Source of the DNA: Pseudarthrobacter siccitolerans
GTDB taxonomy: Bacteria; Actinomycetota; Actinomycetes; Actinomycetales; Micrococcaceae
Direction of reading: 5' to 3'
Assembly: GCF_001046895.1 (NCBI RefSeq)
Contig: NZ_CAQI01000025.1
Coordinates: 1 to 64,000, forward strand
Length of the DNA stretch: 64,000 bases
Shown: positions 23,137 to 33,757 of the stretch, one piece after another
Layout of the letters: each line of letters opens with the position of its first letter
Numbering within the stretch: the first letter of the stretch is position 1
Made by a program: the position numbers and the translations under genes
The notes under the pieces: generated by a model
Seen by the model: the letters and a program-made list of their open reading frames with translations, nothing else
Databases searched by the model: none
What the model was told of the DNA's origin: nothing

Positions 23137-25344
23137 ATGAAATCCCATTCCCCGGCCAAGGAGCGCGTGCCATTCTGGCTGCGCTGGCTGGTCCCCGTCA
23201 TCCTCGTCCTGACGTGGCTGGCGCTCGCAGGCGTCGGTGGACCAACGTTCGGCCGCCTGGACGAGGTCTCGTCCAACGACCAGGCATCGTTCCTGCCTGC
23301 CAGTGCCGAGGCCACGGCAGCCCAGGACTGGCAATCAAAGTTCCGGGATTCGGATGAGGTGCCCGGCGTCATCGTCCTGGAAAGCGATGAAGCCCTGACG
23401 CCTGCCCAGCTCGGCGAATTTGCCAGCCTGAGGACGGAACTCGAGGGGCTGGACGCGGGCAGCGCGGTCATTGGGCCCATCCCGTCGGAGGACGGCAAGG
23501 CCGTGCAGTTCATCGTCCCAATCGACTCTTCCAAAGAGGTGAAGGAGGTTGTCCAGGAACTGCGGGACACGGTCACCGAATCAGCTCCGGAGGGCATCAA
23601 GACCTACGTCACCGGTCCCGCAGGATTGGCGGCCGACCTCACCGCAGCATTCGCCGGCATCGACGGCATCCTCCTGCTGGTGGCGCTCGGCGCCGTGTTT
23701 GTGATCCTGCTGGTGGTGTACCGCTCGCTCCTGCTGCCCATCGTGGTGCTGCTGACCTCTGTCTTCGCCCTGTGCGCGGCCATCCTGCTGGTTTTCGGTA
23801 TGGCCAAGGCCGGGTGGATCCAGCTCAACGGGCAGAGCCAGGGCATCCTGTCCATCCTGGTGATCGGTGCCGCCACGGACTACGCCCTGCTGTTTGTGGC
23901 GAGGTTCCGGGAAGCTTTGACCCACACCACCAACCGCACCGCCGCCGTGCTGACAGCCTGGAAGGCCTCGTTCGAGCCCATCCTGGCCTCCGGCGCCACC
24001 GTGATCATCGCGCTCCTGTGCCTGCTCTTCTCCGATCTGAACTCCAACAAAGCGCTGGGTCCCGTGGCCGCGGCCGGCATCCTCTGCTCGCTGTTCGCCG
24101 CCCTCACCCTGCTGCCCGCCCTGATGGCGCTGCTGGGCCGCGCCGCGTTCTGGCCGTTCCGGCCCAAGCTCGTCCCGGCGGACCAGCGTGCGCCCGAGCT
24201 TGTCACCGGGCTGGAGGGCCAGAAGGGCTTGTGGCGTGCCACCGGCTCGCTGGTGTCCCGCCGGCCCCGGACTGTCTGGGTGGCCTCGGTCCTGCTGCTG
24301 GTGGTTGCCGCGGGCGGCCTGCTCCAGCTGAAGGCCAACGGCGTCCCGCAGACGGACGTTATCCTCACGGCGTCCAACGCTGTGGACGGCCAGGACGCGC
24401 TGGCGCGCCATTTTGACGCCGGCAGCGGCAGCCCCGCCGTCGTGGTTGCGGACCAGGGGAAGGCGCAGGAGGTGCTGGACAGGGTGAAGGCGGCCGACGG
24501 CGTGGGCGAGGCCTATCTGCTGGCCCAGGGTTCGGTGCCCATCACCGGAGCCCCCGGTGCCCCCAGCGCCCCGGACGTCCGGGACGGAAAGGTGCTGATT
24601 AACGCCACGCTGAACAACGCAGCGGATTCCCTGGAGGCCGAGGAGACCGTCAAGGCGCTCCGCACCGAGGTGAAGGCGGTTGATCCGGATGCGCTCGTGG
24701 GAGGCGTGACCGCCACCGCACTGGATACCAATACCACCGCGCAACGGGACCTGGTGATCATCATCCCGGTGGTCCTGATCGTGATCCTCTTTATCCTGAT
24801 GCTGCTGCTGCGCTCCGTTGTGGCGCCGGTCCTGCTGGTGCTCTCGGTGGTGCTGTCCTACGCCGCGGCCATGGGCGTCTCCGCTTTCGTCTTCAACAAC
24901 ATCTTCGGCTTCCCGGGCGCGGATGCCACTGTCCCGCTGTTCGGCTTTGTGTTCCTGGTGGCGCTCGGAGTGGACTACAACATCTTCCTGATGAGCCGGG
25001 TCCGCGAGGAATCCCTGAAGCACGGCACCCGGCCCGGCATCCTCCGCGGGCTTGGCGTCACCGGCGGAGTCATCACGTCGGCCGGAGTTGTCCTGGCCGC
25101 AACCTTCGCCGCCCTCGGCGTCATCCCGATCATGTTCCTGGTGCAGCTCGCCTTCATCGTGGCCTTCGGGGTGCTGCTGGACACCGTTCTGGTGCGCTCG
25201 CTGCTGGTTCCTGCCCTGGCTTACGACATCGGTCCGCGGATCTGGTGGCCGGGCAAGCTGGGCCGGCCGGAACTGGACGCGGCAGTGCAGCGCGAGTCCA
25301 GCGGCAGTCCCGAGACTGACCTTGAAGGCGCCGGCCGCCTGTAG
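23137..25344 (+). CDS. MMPL/RND family transporter, 735 aa
   Basis: A two-fold repeated membrane protein. One helix (about 14-34) is followed by a large external loop, a six-helix bundle from about 165 (GILLLVALGAVFVILLVVYR) with the conserved GAATDYALLFVARFRE, then a second loop and a second bundle with GVDYNIFLMSRVREE. These paired D-Y motifs are the proton-relay segments of MMPL/YdfJ exporters. Substrate unknown; a lipid or a toxic compound is likely. GGAAGG precedes the ATG, and the adjacent MarR gene suggests inducible control. Confidence 0.88.
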   Translation: MKSHSPAKERVPFWLRWLVPVILVLTWLALAGVGGPTFGRLDEVSSNDQASFLPASAEATAAQDWQSKFRDSDEVPGVIVLESDEALTPAQLGEFASLRTELEGLDAGSAVIGPIPSEDGKAVQFIVPIDSSKEVKEVVQELRDTVTESAPEGIKTYVTGPAGLAADLTAAFAGIDGILLLVALGAVFVILLVVYRSLLLPIVVLLTSVFALCAAILLVFGMAKAGWIQLNGQSQGILSILVIGAATDYALLFVARFREALTHTTNRTAAVLTAWKASFEPILASGATVIIALLCLLFSDLNSNKALGPVAAAGILCSLFAALTLLPALMALLGRAAFWPFRPKLVPADQRAPELVTGLEGQKGLWRATGSLVSRRPRTVWVASVLLLVVAAGGLLQLKANGVPQTDVILTASNAVDGQDALARHFDAGSGSPAVVVADQGKAQEVLDRVKAADGVGEAYLLAQGSVPITGAPGAPSAPDVRDGKVLINATLNNAADSLEAEETVKALRTEVKAVDPDALVGGVTATALDTNTTAQRDLVIIIPVVLIVILFILMLLLRSVVAPVLLVLSVVLSYAAAMGVSAFVFNNIFGFPGADATVPLFGFVFLVALGVDYNIFLMSRVREESLKHGTRPGILRGLGVTGGVITSAGVVLAATFAALGVIPIMFLVQLAFIVAFGVLLDTVLVRSLLVPALAYDIGPRIWWPGKLGRPELDAAVQRESSGSPETDLEGAGRL

Positions 25345-25367
25345 TCCCTCTCCCGGCGTCACGCACA

Positions 25368-25445
25368 GCAGGCTTTTGGGCCCCGATTGCCGCCGCGGTC
25401 CCGGTTTTCCGGGCCCTCGGCGGCGCTGCCGGGCCAAAAGCCTGC
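25368..25445 (+). terminator. hairpin after the MMPL gene
   Basis: GCAGGCTTTTGG (25368-25379) is exactly complementary to CCAAAAGCCTGC (25434-25445), enclosing a GC-rich inner region that can pair further. It begins 24 bases after the MMPL stop. No T run follows, so it may be a weak or factor-assisted terminator. Confidence 0.55.
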
Positions 25446-25569
25446 CCTGAGTGACACGCCTGGCTGAGGTGTATGCGGGGGCAGCCGGCGGCCCCTGTCG
25501 GCGGAAGTTCACGCTGATTAGACTGCAAGTGCGCCCGCATGGACGCGGAACTCAAAGGAGAGATGCACC

Positions 25570-25866
25570 ATGACTGAGAACCCGGAAACTCCCGGCGAAG
25601 AGGCCCGCAGGGGAAGCACGGCCCCCGGACTTGAAGGCGAGGGCGGGCAGTACGTGGACGGCGATTACGGTGATGCCGGAACTGTGGGCGAGCCCGCCGG
25701 GAACCTCGCGGAAGCCGAATACCCGGACGGGGATTACGGCGACGCCGGTACCGCCGGTACCGCGCACGAAGCGGACGCCGTCCGCGAGCGGCTCACCGAC
25801 GGGCAGGTGAACACCACCGCCGAGGAGCGTGGTCCCCTGCACGGCCACAGCGACAACGACAGGTAG
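25570..25866 (+). CDS. small acidic hypothetical protein with internal repeat, 98 aa
   Basis: A Gly/Asp/Glu-rich, probably disordered protein. DGDYGDAGT occurs twice (about 35-43 and 54-62), each preceded by an aromatic or Pro residue. There are no transmembrane or signal sequences. AAAGGAG lies nine bases upstream of the ATG, so it is very likely translated. No family is recognised; the composition resembles small stress-related proteins of Micrococcaceae, but this is only an impression. Confidence 0.65.
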   Translation: MTENPETPGEEARRGSTAPGLEGEGGQYVDGDYGDAGTVGEPAGNLAEAEYPDGDYGDAGTAGTAHEADAVRERLTDGQVNTTAEERGPLHGHSDNDR

Positions 25867-25998
25867 CAGCGTTAGGCAACCGCAAGAACAGCAGTCCGGC
25901 GGCGCGGTTCTCCAACAGCGAACGGAGGACCGCCGTCGGCCGTTAACCCCCTGAATTTCAAGGTAAAGACAGCCTTCCTATTTCCTGCCAAGAGCAAA

Positions 25999-27993
<1,995 letters not shown>

Positions 27994-27995
27994 CC

Positions 27996-28709
27996 ATGCC
28001 GCACCACGGTAACGAGGAAGAGCACAACACGGCACCCCGTGAAGAGCACCTCCAGGAGCAGCAGGGCAACGGCCGCCAGGAACCGGTCATTCGGGACAAC
28101 CGCAAGGTTGACCCGGTGACCGGCCAGGCCCGGCACCCCGAGGGAGGTCACGCCGAGGGCGGCCAGTCCGTCCCGGGTGACCCTTCCGGGGATTCCGACG
28201 GCGACGCCCTGGCCCAGGCCGAGGAAATCCTCAACGGCGTCGAGGTGCCGGCTGAGGAATCCGTGGCCCAGGGTGTTCCCGCAGGGGCAGGCAGCGCCGA
28301 GGCAGTCGAGCTGAAGAACGACCTCCTCCGCCTCCAGGCCGAGTACGTCAACTACCGCAAGCGCGTTGAACGCGACCGGGCCGTGGCAGGGGAGATGGCC
28401 GTCATCGGCGTCCTGAACTCGCTGCTGCCGGTCCTGGACGATATTGACGCAGCCCGCCAGCACGGTGACCTCACGGACGGACCCTTCGCCGCGATCGCCA
28501 CCAAGCTGGAGAACGCGCTGAAGACCTACGGCCTGGTACGCATCGATGAGACCGGCGTGGAGTTCGATCCCACGATCCACGAGGCCCTCATCCAGCAGCC
28601 CGGCGAAGACCTGGAAGTCGACACCGTCAGCCAGGTACTCCGCTCCGGCTACAAGTCAGGCGACCGAGTCCTCCGCGCGGCGCAAGTGATTGTGGCTGTC
28701 CCTGCCTGA
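27996..28709 (+). CDS. grpE: nucleotide exchange factor GrpE
   Basis: A 237-residue protein. The first 100 residues are acidic and low-complexity, a coiled coil follows from about 103 (LKNDLLRLQAEYVNYRKRVE), and the C-terminal beta domain contains YGLVRIDETGVEFDP and HEAL. It releases ADP from DnaK. The start lies two bases after the dnaK stop, so translation is coupled. The disordered N-terminal extension is longer than in enterobacterial GrpE, as is usual in actinobacteria. Confidence 0.95.
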   Translation: MPHHGNEEEHNTAPREEHLQEQQGNGRQEPVIRDNRKVDPVTGQARHPEGGHAEGGQSVPGDPSGDSDGDALAQAEEILNGVEVPAEESVAQGVPAGAGSAEAVELKNDLLRLQAEYVNYRKRVERDRAVAGEMAVIGVLNSLLPVLDDIDAARQHGDLTDGPFAAIATKLENALKTYGLVRIDETGVEFDPTIHEALIQQPGEDLEVDTVSQVLRSGYKSGDRVLRAAQVIVAVPA

Positions 28710-28726
28710 CGGTCACCAGGCGCTAC

Positions 28727-28786
28727 GCCGGATAGGGGGCGGTGCCCGCTCCGCGGTGCCCTCCACACCGCCGCCCCCTATCCGGC
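28727..28786 (+). terminator. strong hairpin after grpE
   Basis: GCCGGATAGGGGGCGG (28727-28742) pairs perfectly with CCGCCCCCTATCCGGC (28771-28786). It lies 18 bases after the grpE stop and has no T tract, so it may attenuate, protect or process the operon mRNA and not fully end it, because dnaJ and hspR follow. Confidence 0.6.
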
Positions 28787-28837
28787 CTCCGCGCCGGCGG
28801 TCATCTCGCCTAAGGTGAGGTAACCACAAAGCTCGCA

Positions 28838-28941
28838 GCGGTACAGGGGCCCCGGGAGTGGCATCGGGCCTGCCGGAGCGTGGCGGCTGAGGTCCGCAAG
28901 GACCCAGCCGCCACGCGAAGGGGCGGGGGCCCCTGTACCGC
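28838..28941 (+). promoter_or_regulatory. nested long hairpin in the leader of dnaJ
   Basis: The outer arms GCGGTACAGGGGCCCC (28838-28853) and GGGGCCCCTGTACCGC (28926-28941) are perfectly complementary. Inside lies GCGTGGCGGCTG (28878-28889) with CAGCCGCCACGC (28905-28916), closed by GGTCC-GCAA-GGACC (28891-28904), a GNRA tetraloop. The structure ends 39 bases before the TTG start of dnaJ and could control its expression or stability. Confidence 0.65.
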
Positions 28942-28980
28942 GGAGAGCTGTTAGTTAGAAGACTTCGAAAGGAAACGCCA

Positions 28981-29952
28981 TTGGCTAGCCAGGACTGGGT
29001 GGACAAGGACTTTTATAAGATCCTTGGTGTTGCCAAGGACGCTTCCGACGCCGACATTAAGAAGGCCTACCGGAAGCTTGCGCGGCAGCATCACCCTGAT
29101 ACGAACTCGGGGAACACTGCTTCCGAGAAGAAGTTCAAGGACATCTCCGAGGCTTATTCCGTACTTTCCGATCCCGACGAGCGGCAGCAGTACGATGCTA
29201 TCCGGGCGATGGGCGGCGGAGCCCGCTTTGCTCCCGGCGGCGCCGGTGCCGCAAACGGCGGGTTCGAGGACCTGTTCGGCGGCCTCTTCACAGGCAACAC
29301 CGGCAGGCACGCGGGCGGCTTCAACCCGTCAGCCGGCGGCATTCCACCCGAGTTCGCCGACCTGTTCGGCGGCGGTTTTGGCCAGACGGGCTTCCAGCGA
29401 GCCCCGCAGAAGGGTGCGGACCGGACAGCGTCCACCAGCATCTCGTTTGCAGGATCCATCAAGGGCACCACGATCGGACTGCGCGAGCCCAGCGGTGACG
29501 TCATCGACGTCCGCGTTCCCGCCGGCATCAAGGACGGCCAGAAGGTCCGGGTGCGCGGCAAGGGCCAGCCCGGTCCGGCCGGCAATGGCGACCTGGTGGT
29601 GACCGTCTCGGTCCAGCCGCACGCTTTCTACACGCGCGACGGCGACAACCTGCGCATCCACGTTCCGGTCACCTTTCCGGAGGCTGCCCTGGGCGCCGAC
29701 ATCGAAGTGCCCACGATCGAGGGCGAAAAGGTGCGCGTCCGGGTGCCGGCCGGGACGCCGTCGGGCCGTACCCTGCGGGTCAAGGGCAAAGGCGTGAAGA
29801 CGTCCAAGGGCACCGGTGACCTGCTGGTGACCATCGACGTCGCGGTTCCCAAGAACCTGAACAAGGACGCCGAAGCCGCGGTCAAGGCGTTTGCCGAGGC
29901 CACCTCCGATGCCGACGTCCGAGAGGGCCTGGCCGCCAAGGCCCGGCTTTAG
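28981..29952 (+). CDS. dnaJ: co-chaperone DnaJ (zinc-finger-free, type B-like)
   Basis: A 323-residue J protein. The J domain spans about 11-75 with HPD at 38-40. A Gly/Phe-rich region with repeated DLFGG follows at about 80-140, then two C-terminal beta domains ([19 protein letters not shown] and [19 protein letters not shown]). No CxxCxGxG repeats are present, so it lacks the zinc finger of type A DnaJ. It starts with TTG after GAAAGGAAA. The hairpins upstream separate it from grpE. Confidence 0.9.
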   Translation: MASQDWVDKDFYKILGVAKDASDADIKKAYRKLARQHHPDTNSGNTASEKKFKDISEAYSVLSDPDERQQYDAIRAMGGGARFAPGGAGAANGGFEDLFGGLFTGNTGRHAGGFNPSAGGIPPEFADLFGGGFGQTGFQRAPQKGADRTASTSISFAGSIKGTTIGLREPSGDVIDVRVPAGIKDGQKVRVRGKGQPGPAGNGDLVVTVSVQPHAFYTRDGDNLRIHVPVTFPEAALGADIEVPTIEGEKVRVRVPAGTPSGRTLRVKGKGVKTSKGTGDLLVTIDVAVPKNLNKDAEAAVKAFAEATSDADVREGLAAKARL

Positions 29953-29965
29953 CAGCGGGTGAGCC

Positions 29966-30406
29966 GTGGACTTCAACGCCGCGAACATCAACTCAGACCA
30001 GCCGATCTTTGTGATCTCGGTGGCGGCTGAACTGGCGGACATGCACCCCCAGACGCTCCGCCAGTACGACCGGCTGGGCATCGTTTCGCCCAGCCGCGCG
30101 CCCGGCAAGTCCCGCCGGTACTCGCAGCGGGACGTCAACATGCTGCGCGAAGTGCAGCGGCTGTCCCAGGAAGGCGTCTCGCTCGAAGGCATCAAGCGGA
30201 TCCTGGAACTCGAAAACCAGGTGGCAGCCCTGCAGCGCCGGGTCTCGGAACTTTCGGAGGAACTCAGCCGCCGTCCGCAGCCGTTCGATTCCCGGATCTT
30301 TGCGGCAGGCGCAGCGGGAGACGTGGTCAGCCTGGCCCGCGGCCAGCGCCCCCGGCCGCGGTCCCAGGCCGTGGTGCTCTGGCGGCCGCGCGCGATCGGA
30401 CAATAG
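29966..30406 (+). CDS. hspR: heat-shock repressor HspR (MerR family)
   Basis: A 146-residue MerR-type regulator. FVISVAAELADMHPQTLRQYDRLGIVSPSR near 15-44 is the HTH, and YSQRDVNMLREVQRLSQEGVSLEGIKRIL the wing and helix. A coiled coil with LEL-x-x-QVAALQRRV follows, and the tail is Arg-rich. HspR binds HAIR boxes, with DnaK as co-repressor in related bacteria, so this gene closes a feedback loop on its own operon. GTG start, 13 bases after dnaJ. Confidence 0.95.
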   Translation: MDFNAANINSDQPIFVISVAAELADMHPQTLRQYDRLGIVSPSRAPGKSRRYSQRDVNMLREVQRLSQEGVSLEGIKRILELENQVAALQRRVSELSEELSRRPQPFDSRIFAAGAAGDVVSLARGQRPRPRSQAVVLWRPRAIGQ

Positions 30407-30462
30407 GTACCGCTTCAAAAGGGCCGGCCGAAATTCGAGTACCCACTACTCGTGACGCTTTT

Positions 30463-30533
30463 ACCCCCGGAAACTTGAATGGAACCACTGCCGCTGGATC
30501 AGCAGCAGTGGTTCCAAGTTTCTGGGGGTTTTT
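30463..30533 (+). terminator. intrinsic terminator of the dnaK operon
   Basis: A long stem pairs ACCCCCGGAAACTTG and TGGAACCACTGC (30463-30491) with GCAGTGGTTCC and AAGTTTCTGGGGGT (30505-30529), and a run of five T follows. It is the strongest intrinsic terminator in the window. Confidence 0.88.
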
Positions 30534-30586
30534 ATGTTTGGTACCCATGGGCAGGTTTCCTGCCGCAAAGGCGCCGGGGTTTTCCG

Positions 30587-30985
30587 ATGAGCCCGGGCAT
30601 GGAAGCTGTGGCCTCGTTCAGCGGCTCGATGCCCGGCCAGATCCTGCTGGCCCTCGGCCAAACGGTGGTGGTGGTGTGCGTGTGCTTTGACATGATGCGT
30701 GCCCTGTCCGTGCCGCGGTCCCACCGGCGCTACGTGGCCAGCACTGTTTTCCGGACCCTTGCCGTTCCGTCCATCATTGCCAACGGGGTGACCGTCCTGA
30801 TTGCCCTGGTGCTGGCTTCCTGGATCGATGTGGTGATGGGCATGTTTGTGCTGATGGCCATCATCTTCCGGCTGCACCACGACAAGGACGAGGACAACTG
30901 GTGGAAGGGCAAGGGCAAAAAGCTCGCCCGCTGGGCCCGGCGCCAGCTCTCGGGCCGGACCGCCGCCGCCCCCGCGATGGGGTGA
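30587..30985 (+). CDS. small membrane protein, 132 aa
   Basis: Two or three hydrophobic helices: about 16-36 (QILLALGQTVVVVCVCFDM), 58-80 (AVPSIIANGVTVLIALVLASW) and 82-95 (VVMGMFVLMAIIFRL). A basic and acidic cytoplasmic tail rich in Lys/Asp/Trp follows. No family recognised. ATG 30587 or the ATG at 30599 could be the start; the frame upstream runs through the hspR terminator and is not coding. Confidence 0.6.
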   Translation: MSPGMEAVASFSGSMPGQILLALGQTVVVVCVCFDMMRALSVPRSHRRYVASTVFRTLAVPSIIANGVTVLIALVLASWIDVVMGMFVLMAIIFRLHHDKDEDNWWKGKGKKLARWARRQLSGRTAAAPAMG

Positions 30986-30987
30986 GC

Positions 30988-31112
30988 CCTATCACCGTTG
31001 ATGACCTGCGGTACGCCGAGGGCTTTTGAGGCCTTCGGTGCCGAACTCGAGGCCGTAGCCGGACTGTTTGGCCCCGCCGAAGGGGATCCGCGGGTCCGCC
31101 GCGCCGTGCTTG
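30988..31112 (-). pseudogene. C-terminal scrap of an aldehyde dehydrogenase
   Basis: Read on the minus strand, DPRIPFGGAKQSGYGLEFG is the typical C-terminal block of ALDH enzymes, followed by TEGLK. A one-base insertion (an extra A in the run at the LK codons) then shifts the frame, and the true tail, ALGVPQVING, continues in the next frame. Nothing of the other 90 percent of the gene is present. It lies directly downstream of the HupE/UreJ gene. Confidence 0.7.
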
Positions 31113-31126
31113 TTGGGCTGGCAGCC

Positions 31127-31987
31127 TTATTCGACCCTCCGGACGGCGACTGTTTCGTCCTGGTCCCGGGCGAAGGAAAAGCTGAGGAGGGCAGCGATCC
31201 ACAGCAGCACCACCAGCGCGGGGAGCGAAACCAGGCCAAACCTGTCGGCCACATCGCCCACAGTATTTGGCAGCCCTAGCCGGGCCAGGAGCCAACCCAC
31301 GGCAGCGATGGCCGACACTGACGCCGAGACCAGGCGCAGGACGGTGTAGCGGCCTGCCCTGGCGATCAGGATCAGGGGCGGGAGTACCAGGCCAACCACT
31401 GCCAGCTGCATGGCTTCAATACCCAGGTTGAACGCGAGGAGCGAGAGCCCGAGATTGAGTCCGCTGAGGTCGAATTCGCGGAGGGTGTTCGAGAAAGCCA
31501 GGCCGTGGATCAGGCCGAAGAATCCCGCAACGAAGGTCTCCCGGCCGGGGAAAATAGGCGCGATGGCGTGGGCAGCTGCGACGAGGATGCTGACCGCGAT
31601 GAGCGCTTCGACGGGCCCGCTGGGAACCGGAACGCCGAGGGTGCCTAAAGCCAGCGTGACCGAATGTCCCACCGTGAAAGCGAGGGTCATACCTGCGATA
31701 CGGTGTACGGCATCCTTCACCCGCGCAGCTCCGGCCCAACGGTGGCCGGAAGCCATCAGCGGCGCCACCAGCAAAAGGGTGAGCAGAAACAGCTGGTGGT
31801 CAGTGCCGCCCTGGATGTGCTGCATTCCGTGAACGAACATGCTTCCGAAACTGCCCAGCGCGTCCCCTTCACCTGGCGCAATGTGAAGGGCTTCCATGCG
31901 GATATGGTACTCGCGCATCCATGTGAGCCGAGGGGAGCGGCGAGGATTCCTGGCGTTGACGTCGGAGCCTGCCAATCCCGTTTTCAA
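31127..31987 (-). CDS. HupE/UreJ family membrane protein, probably N-terminally truncated
   Basis: A multi-helix membrane protein with FVHGMQHIQGGTDHQLFLLTLLL near 51-73, TVGHSVTLALGTLGV near 103-117 and GFFGLIHGLAFSNTLREFDL near 154-173. These His motifs are the metal-contact segments of HupE/UreJ nickel/cobalt-type permeases. The frame opens with TTG at 31987, but residues before the first helix (EYHIRMEALHIAPG) already look like the middle of a longer protein, and family members often carry a secreted N-terminal domain. I infer that the 5' part is lost; the ATG at 31897 may serve instead. Confidence 0.65.
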   Translation of the reverse strand: MKTGLAGSDVNARNPRRSPRLTWMREYHIRMEALHIAPGEGDALGSFGSMFVHGMQHIQGGTDHQLFLLTLLLVAPLMASGHRWAGAARVKDAVHRIAGMTLAFTVGHSVTLALGTLGVPVPSGPVEALIAVSILVAAAHAIAPIFPGRETFVAGFFGLIHGLAFSNTLREFDLSGLNLGLSLLAFNLGIEAMQLAVVGLVLPPLILIARAGRYTVLRLVSASVSAIAAVGWLLARLGLPNTVGDVADRFGLVSLPALVVLLWIAALLSFSFARDQDETVAVRRVE

Positions 31988-32032
31988 TCTGCTCGGTCAT
32001 TCCGAAGGGTGCCGCTTTCCGAAAAGGGAAAC

Positions 32033-33679
32033 TCAGATTGATGCTATGAGGTTCGACTGAAGCGGGAATAGTGATCGAGGAGTCCTGCAGTTCACGCCAA
32101 CTGTTTCGCCGTTGATCCGCCGGTTCAGGTGCCAGGGGTTGGCGTCCTGCAGGGCTTCGGGGAGGAGTTCCTGGGGGAGGTTCTGGTAGGCGACAGGGCG
32201 GAGGAAGCGGTTGATGGCGAGGGTGCCGACGGAGGTGGTGCGGGAGTCGGAGGTGGCGGGGAAGGGGCCGCCGTGGACCATGGCGTGGCCGACTTCGACG
32301 CCGGTGGGCCAGCCGTTGACGATGATGCGGCCGACTTTCTGTTCGAGGACGGGCAGGAGGCGGGCCGCTGTCGGGTAGTCCTCTTCGGTGAGCTGCAGGG
32401 AGGCGGTGAGCTGGCCTTCGATGCGGCGGGTGGCCTGGAGGAGGTCCTCGACGGAGGAATAGCGGATTACCAGGGAGGCGGCGCCGAAGATTTCCTCGTG
32501 CAGGACCGGGTTGGACGTGAATTCGGTGACGCCGGTGCCGAAGATGGCCGGCGCGGGTGCGTTCTCGGTGGGGCCGGGGGTGCCCTGGCCGATGAGCTGG
32601 ACGCCTTCAGCGCCGCCGAGGTTTTCGGTGCCGGCGTTCCAGGACTCGGCGATGCCTTCGGTGAGCATGGTCTGCCCGGAGCAGGCGGAAACGGCGCGGC
32701 CGACGGCGGCGGCGAGTTTGTCCCCTGCCTCGCCTGCCGGGGCAAACAGCAGGCCGGGGGAGGTGCAGAGCTGGCCGGAGCTGCCTGTGACGGAGGCGAC
32801 GTACTGCCGGGCGAGGGCGTCGATGTGTTCGGCGGGGCCTTTGAGGGCGCCTTCGAAGACGAAGACCGGGTTCAGGGAGGACATTTCCGCGTAGACCGGG
32901 ATGGGTTCGGGGCGTGCGGCGGCGGTGCGCATCAGGGCGGTGCCGGCGGCCTGGGAGCCGGTGAAGCCGACGGCCTTAATGGCGGCGTCGGCCACGAGGG
33001 CCTGGCCGATGCTGGAGCCGGGGCCGTAGACCAGGGAGAACACGCCGGGGTGGAGCCCGTTGTCTTTGACGGCTTTGGTGATGGCGTGGCCGACGAGTTC
33101 GCTGGTACCGGGGTGGGCGTTGTGGGCTTTGAAGACGACGGGGCAGCCGGCGGCGAGGGCGGAGGCGGTGTCTCCGCCCGCCGTCGAGAAGGCCAGGGGG
33201 AAGTTGCTGGCGCCGAACACGGCGACGGGGCCGAGCGGGATCTGGCGCTGGCGGATGTCGGCGCGGGGCAGGGGGGTGCGGTCCGGGATGGCCGGGTCGA
33301 TGCGGACGCCGCGGTAGTCGCCCTGCCGGATCACGGTGGCGAAGAGGCGCAGCTGGCCGGTGGTGCGGGCACGCTCTCCCTGGAGCCGGGCGGCGGGCAG
33401 GCCGGTTTCCTGGCCGGCGCGGGTGATGAGTTCCTCGCCGATGGCTTCGATGTTGTCTGCGATGGCTTCGAGGAAGGCGGCGTGGGTCCCGGGGTCAAGG
33501 GTGGAGAAGGAGGGGAAAGCTTCGGCTGCGGCGGCGGTGGCTGCCTTGAGCTGGTCCTCGGTGAGCAGCGTGTAGGTGGGCTCCAGGGCCTGGTTGGTGG
33601 CCGGGTTGAAGCCGAAGGTCGTCTTGCCTTCGCCAACGACCGGCTGCCCGGCAATAAGGGAATGTCCAGTGAGGGTCAC
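32033..33679 (-). CDS. alpha-ketoglutaric semialdehyde dehydrogenase-like ALDH
   Basis: A 548-residue NAD(P)-dependent aldehyde dehydrogenase. FGASNFPLAFS at 155-165, the base Glu265 in YAEMSSLNP and the nucleophile Cys305 in GSSGQLCTSPG match the KGSADH subgroup, which oxidises 2-oxoglutarate semialdehyde to 2-oxoglutarate. The usual C-terminus, NPW-x-x-x-RRI-x-G, is followed by about 20 non-conserved residues, suggesting that the original stop was lost. It lies downstream of the sugar transporter genes and is the last step of a non-phosphorylative sugar-acid route. Confidence 0.85.
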   Translation of the reverse strand: MTLTGHSLIAGQPVVGEGKTTFGFNPATNQALEPTYTLLTEDQLKAATAAAAEAFPSFSTLDPGTHAAFLEAIADNIEAIGEELITRAGQETGLPAARLQGERARTTGQLRLFATVIRQGDYRGVRIDPAIPDRTPLPRADIRQRQIPLGPVAVFGASNFPLAFSTAGGDTASALAAGCPVVFKAHNAHPGTSELVGHAITKAVKDNGLHPGVFSLVYGPGSSIGQALVADAAIKAVGFTGSQAAGTALMRTAAARPEPIPVYAEMSSLNPVFVFEGALKGPAEHIDALARQYVASVTGSSGQLCTSPGLLFAPAGEAGDKLAAAVGRAVSACSGQTMLTEGIAESWNAGTENLGGAEGVQLIGQGTPGPTENAPAPAIFGTGVTEFTSNPVLHEEIFGAASLVIRYSSVEDLLQATRRIEGQLTASLQLTEEDYPTAARLLPVLEQKVGRIIVNGWPTGVEVGHAMVHGGPFPATSDSRTTSVGTLAINRFLRPVAYQNLPQELLPEALQDANPWHLNRRINGETVGVNCRTPRSLFPLQSNLIASI

Positions 33680-33727
33680 GATGATTCTTTCGGGACGGTG
33701 GCGGGCTATGGAAGAGCGGTGCCGGAC

Positions 33728-33757
33728 AACCGGCAGCGGCGGTTGCCGCTGCCGGTT
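33728..33757 (-). terminator. hairpin between permease and aldehyde dehydrogenase genes
   Basis: AACCGGCAGCGGC (33728-33740) and GCCGCTGCCGGTT (33745-33757) form a perfect 13-base stem with a four-base loop, overlapping the permease stop codon. It may lower transcription into the dehydrogenase gene or protect the upstream mRNA. Confidence 0.6.

Noticed and set aside
23581-25512. A 643-codon open frame antisense to the MMPL transporter
   Set aside because: Composition is dominated by Arg, Gly, Gln and His with no domain; it is a high-GC shadow of a well-supported gene.
28727-28786. Full intrinsic terminator ending the dnaK-grpE transcript
   Set aside because: The stem is perfect but no T run follows and dnaJ-hspR continue on the same strand; treated as a possible attenuator or processing element instead.
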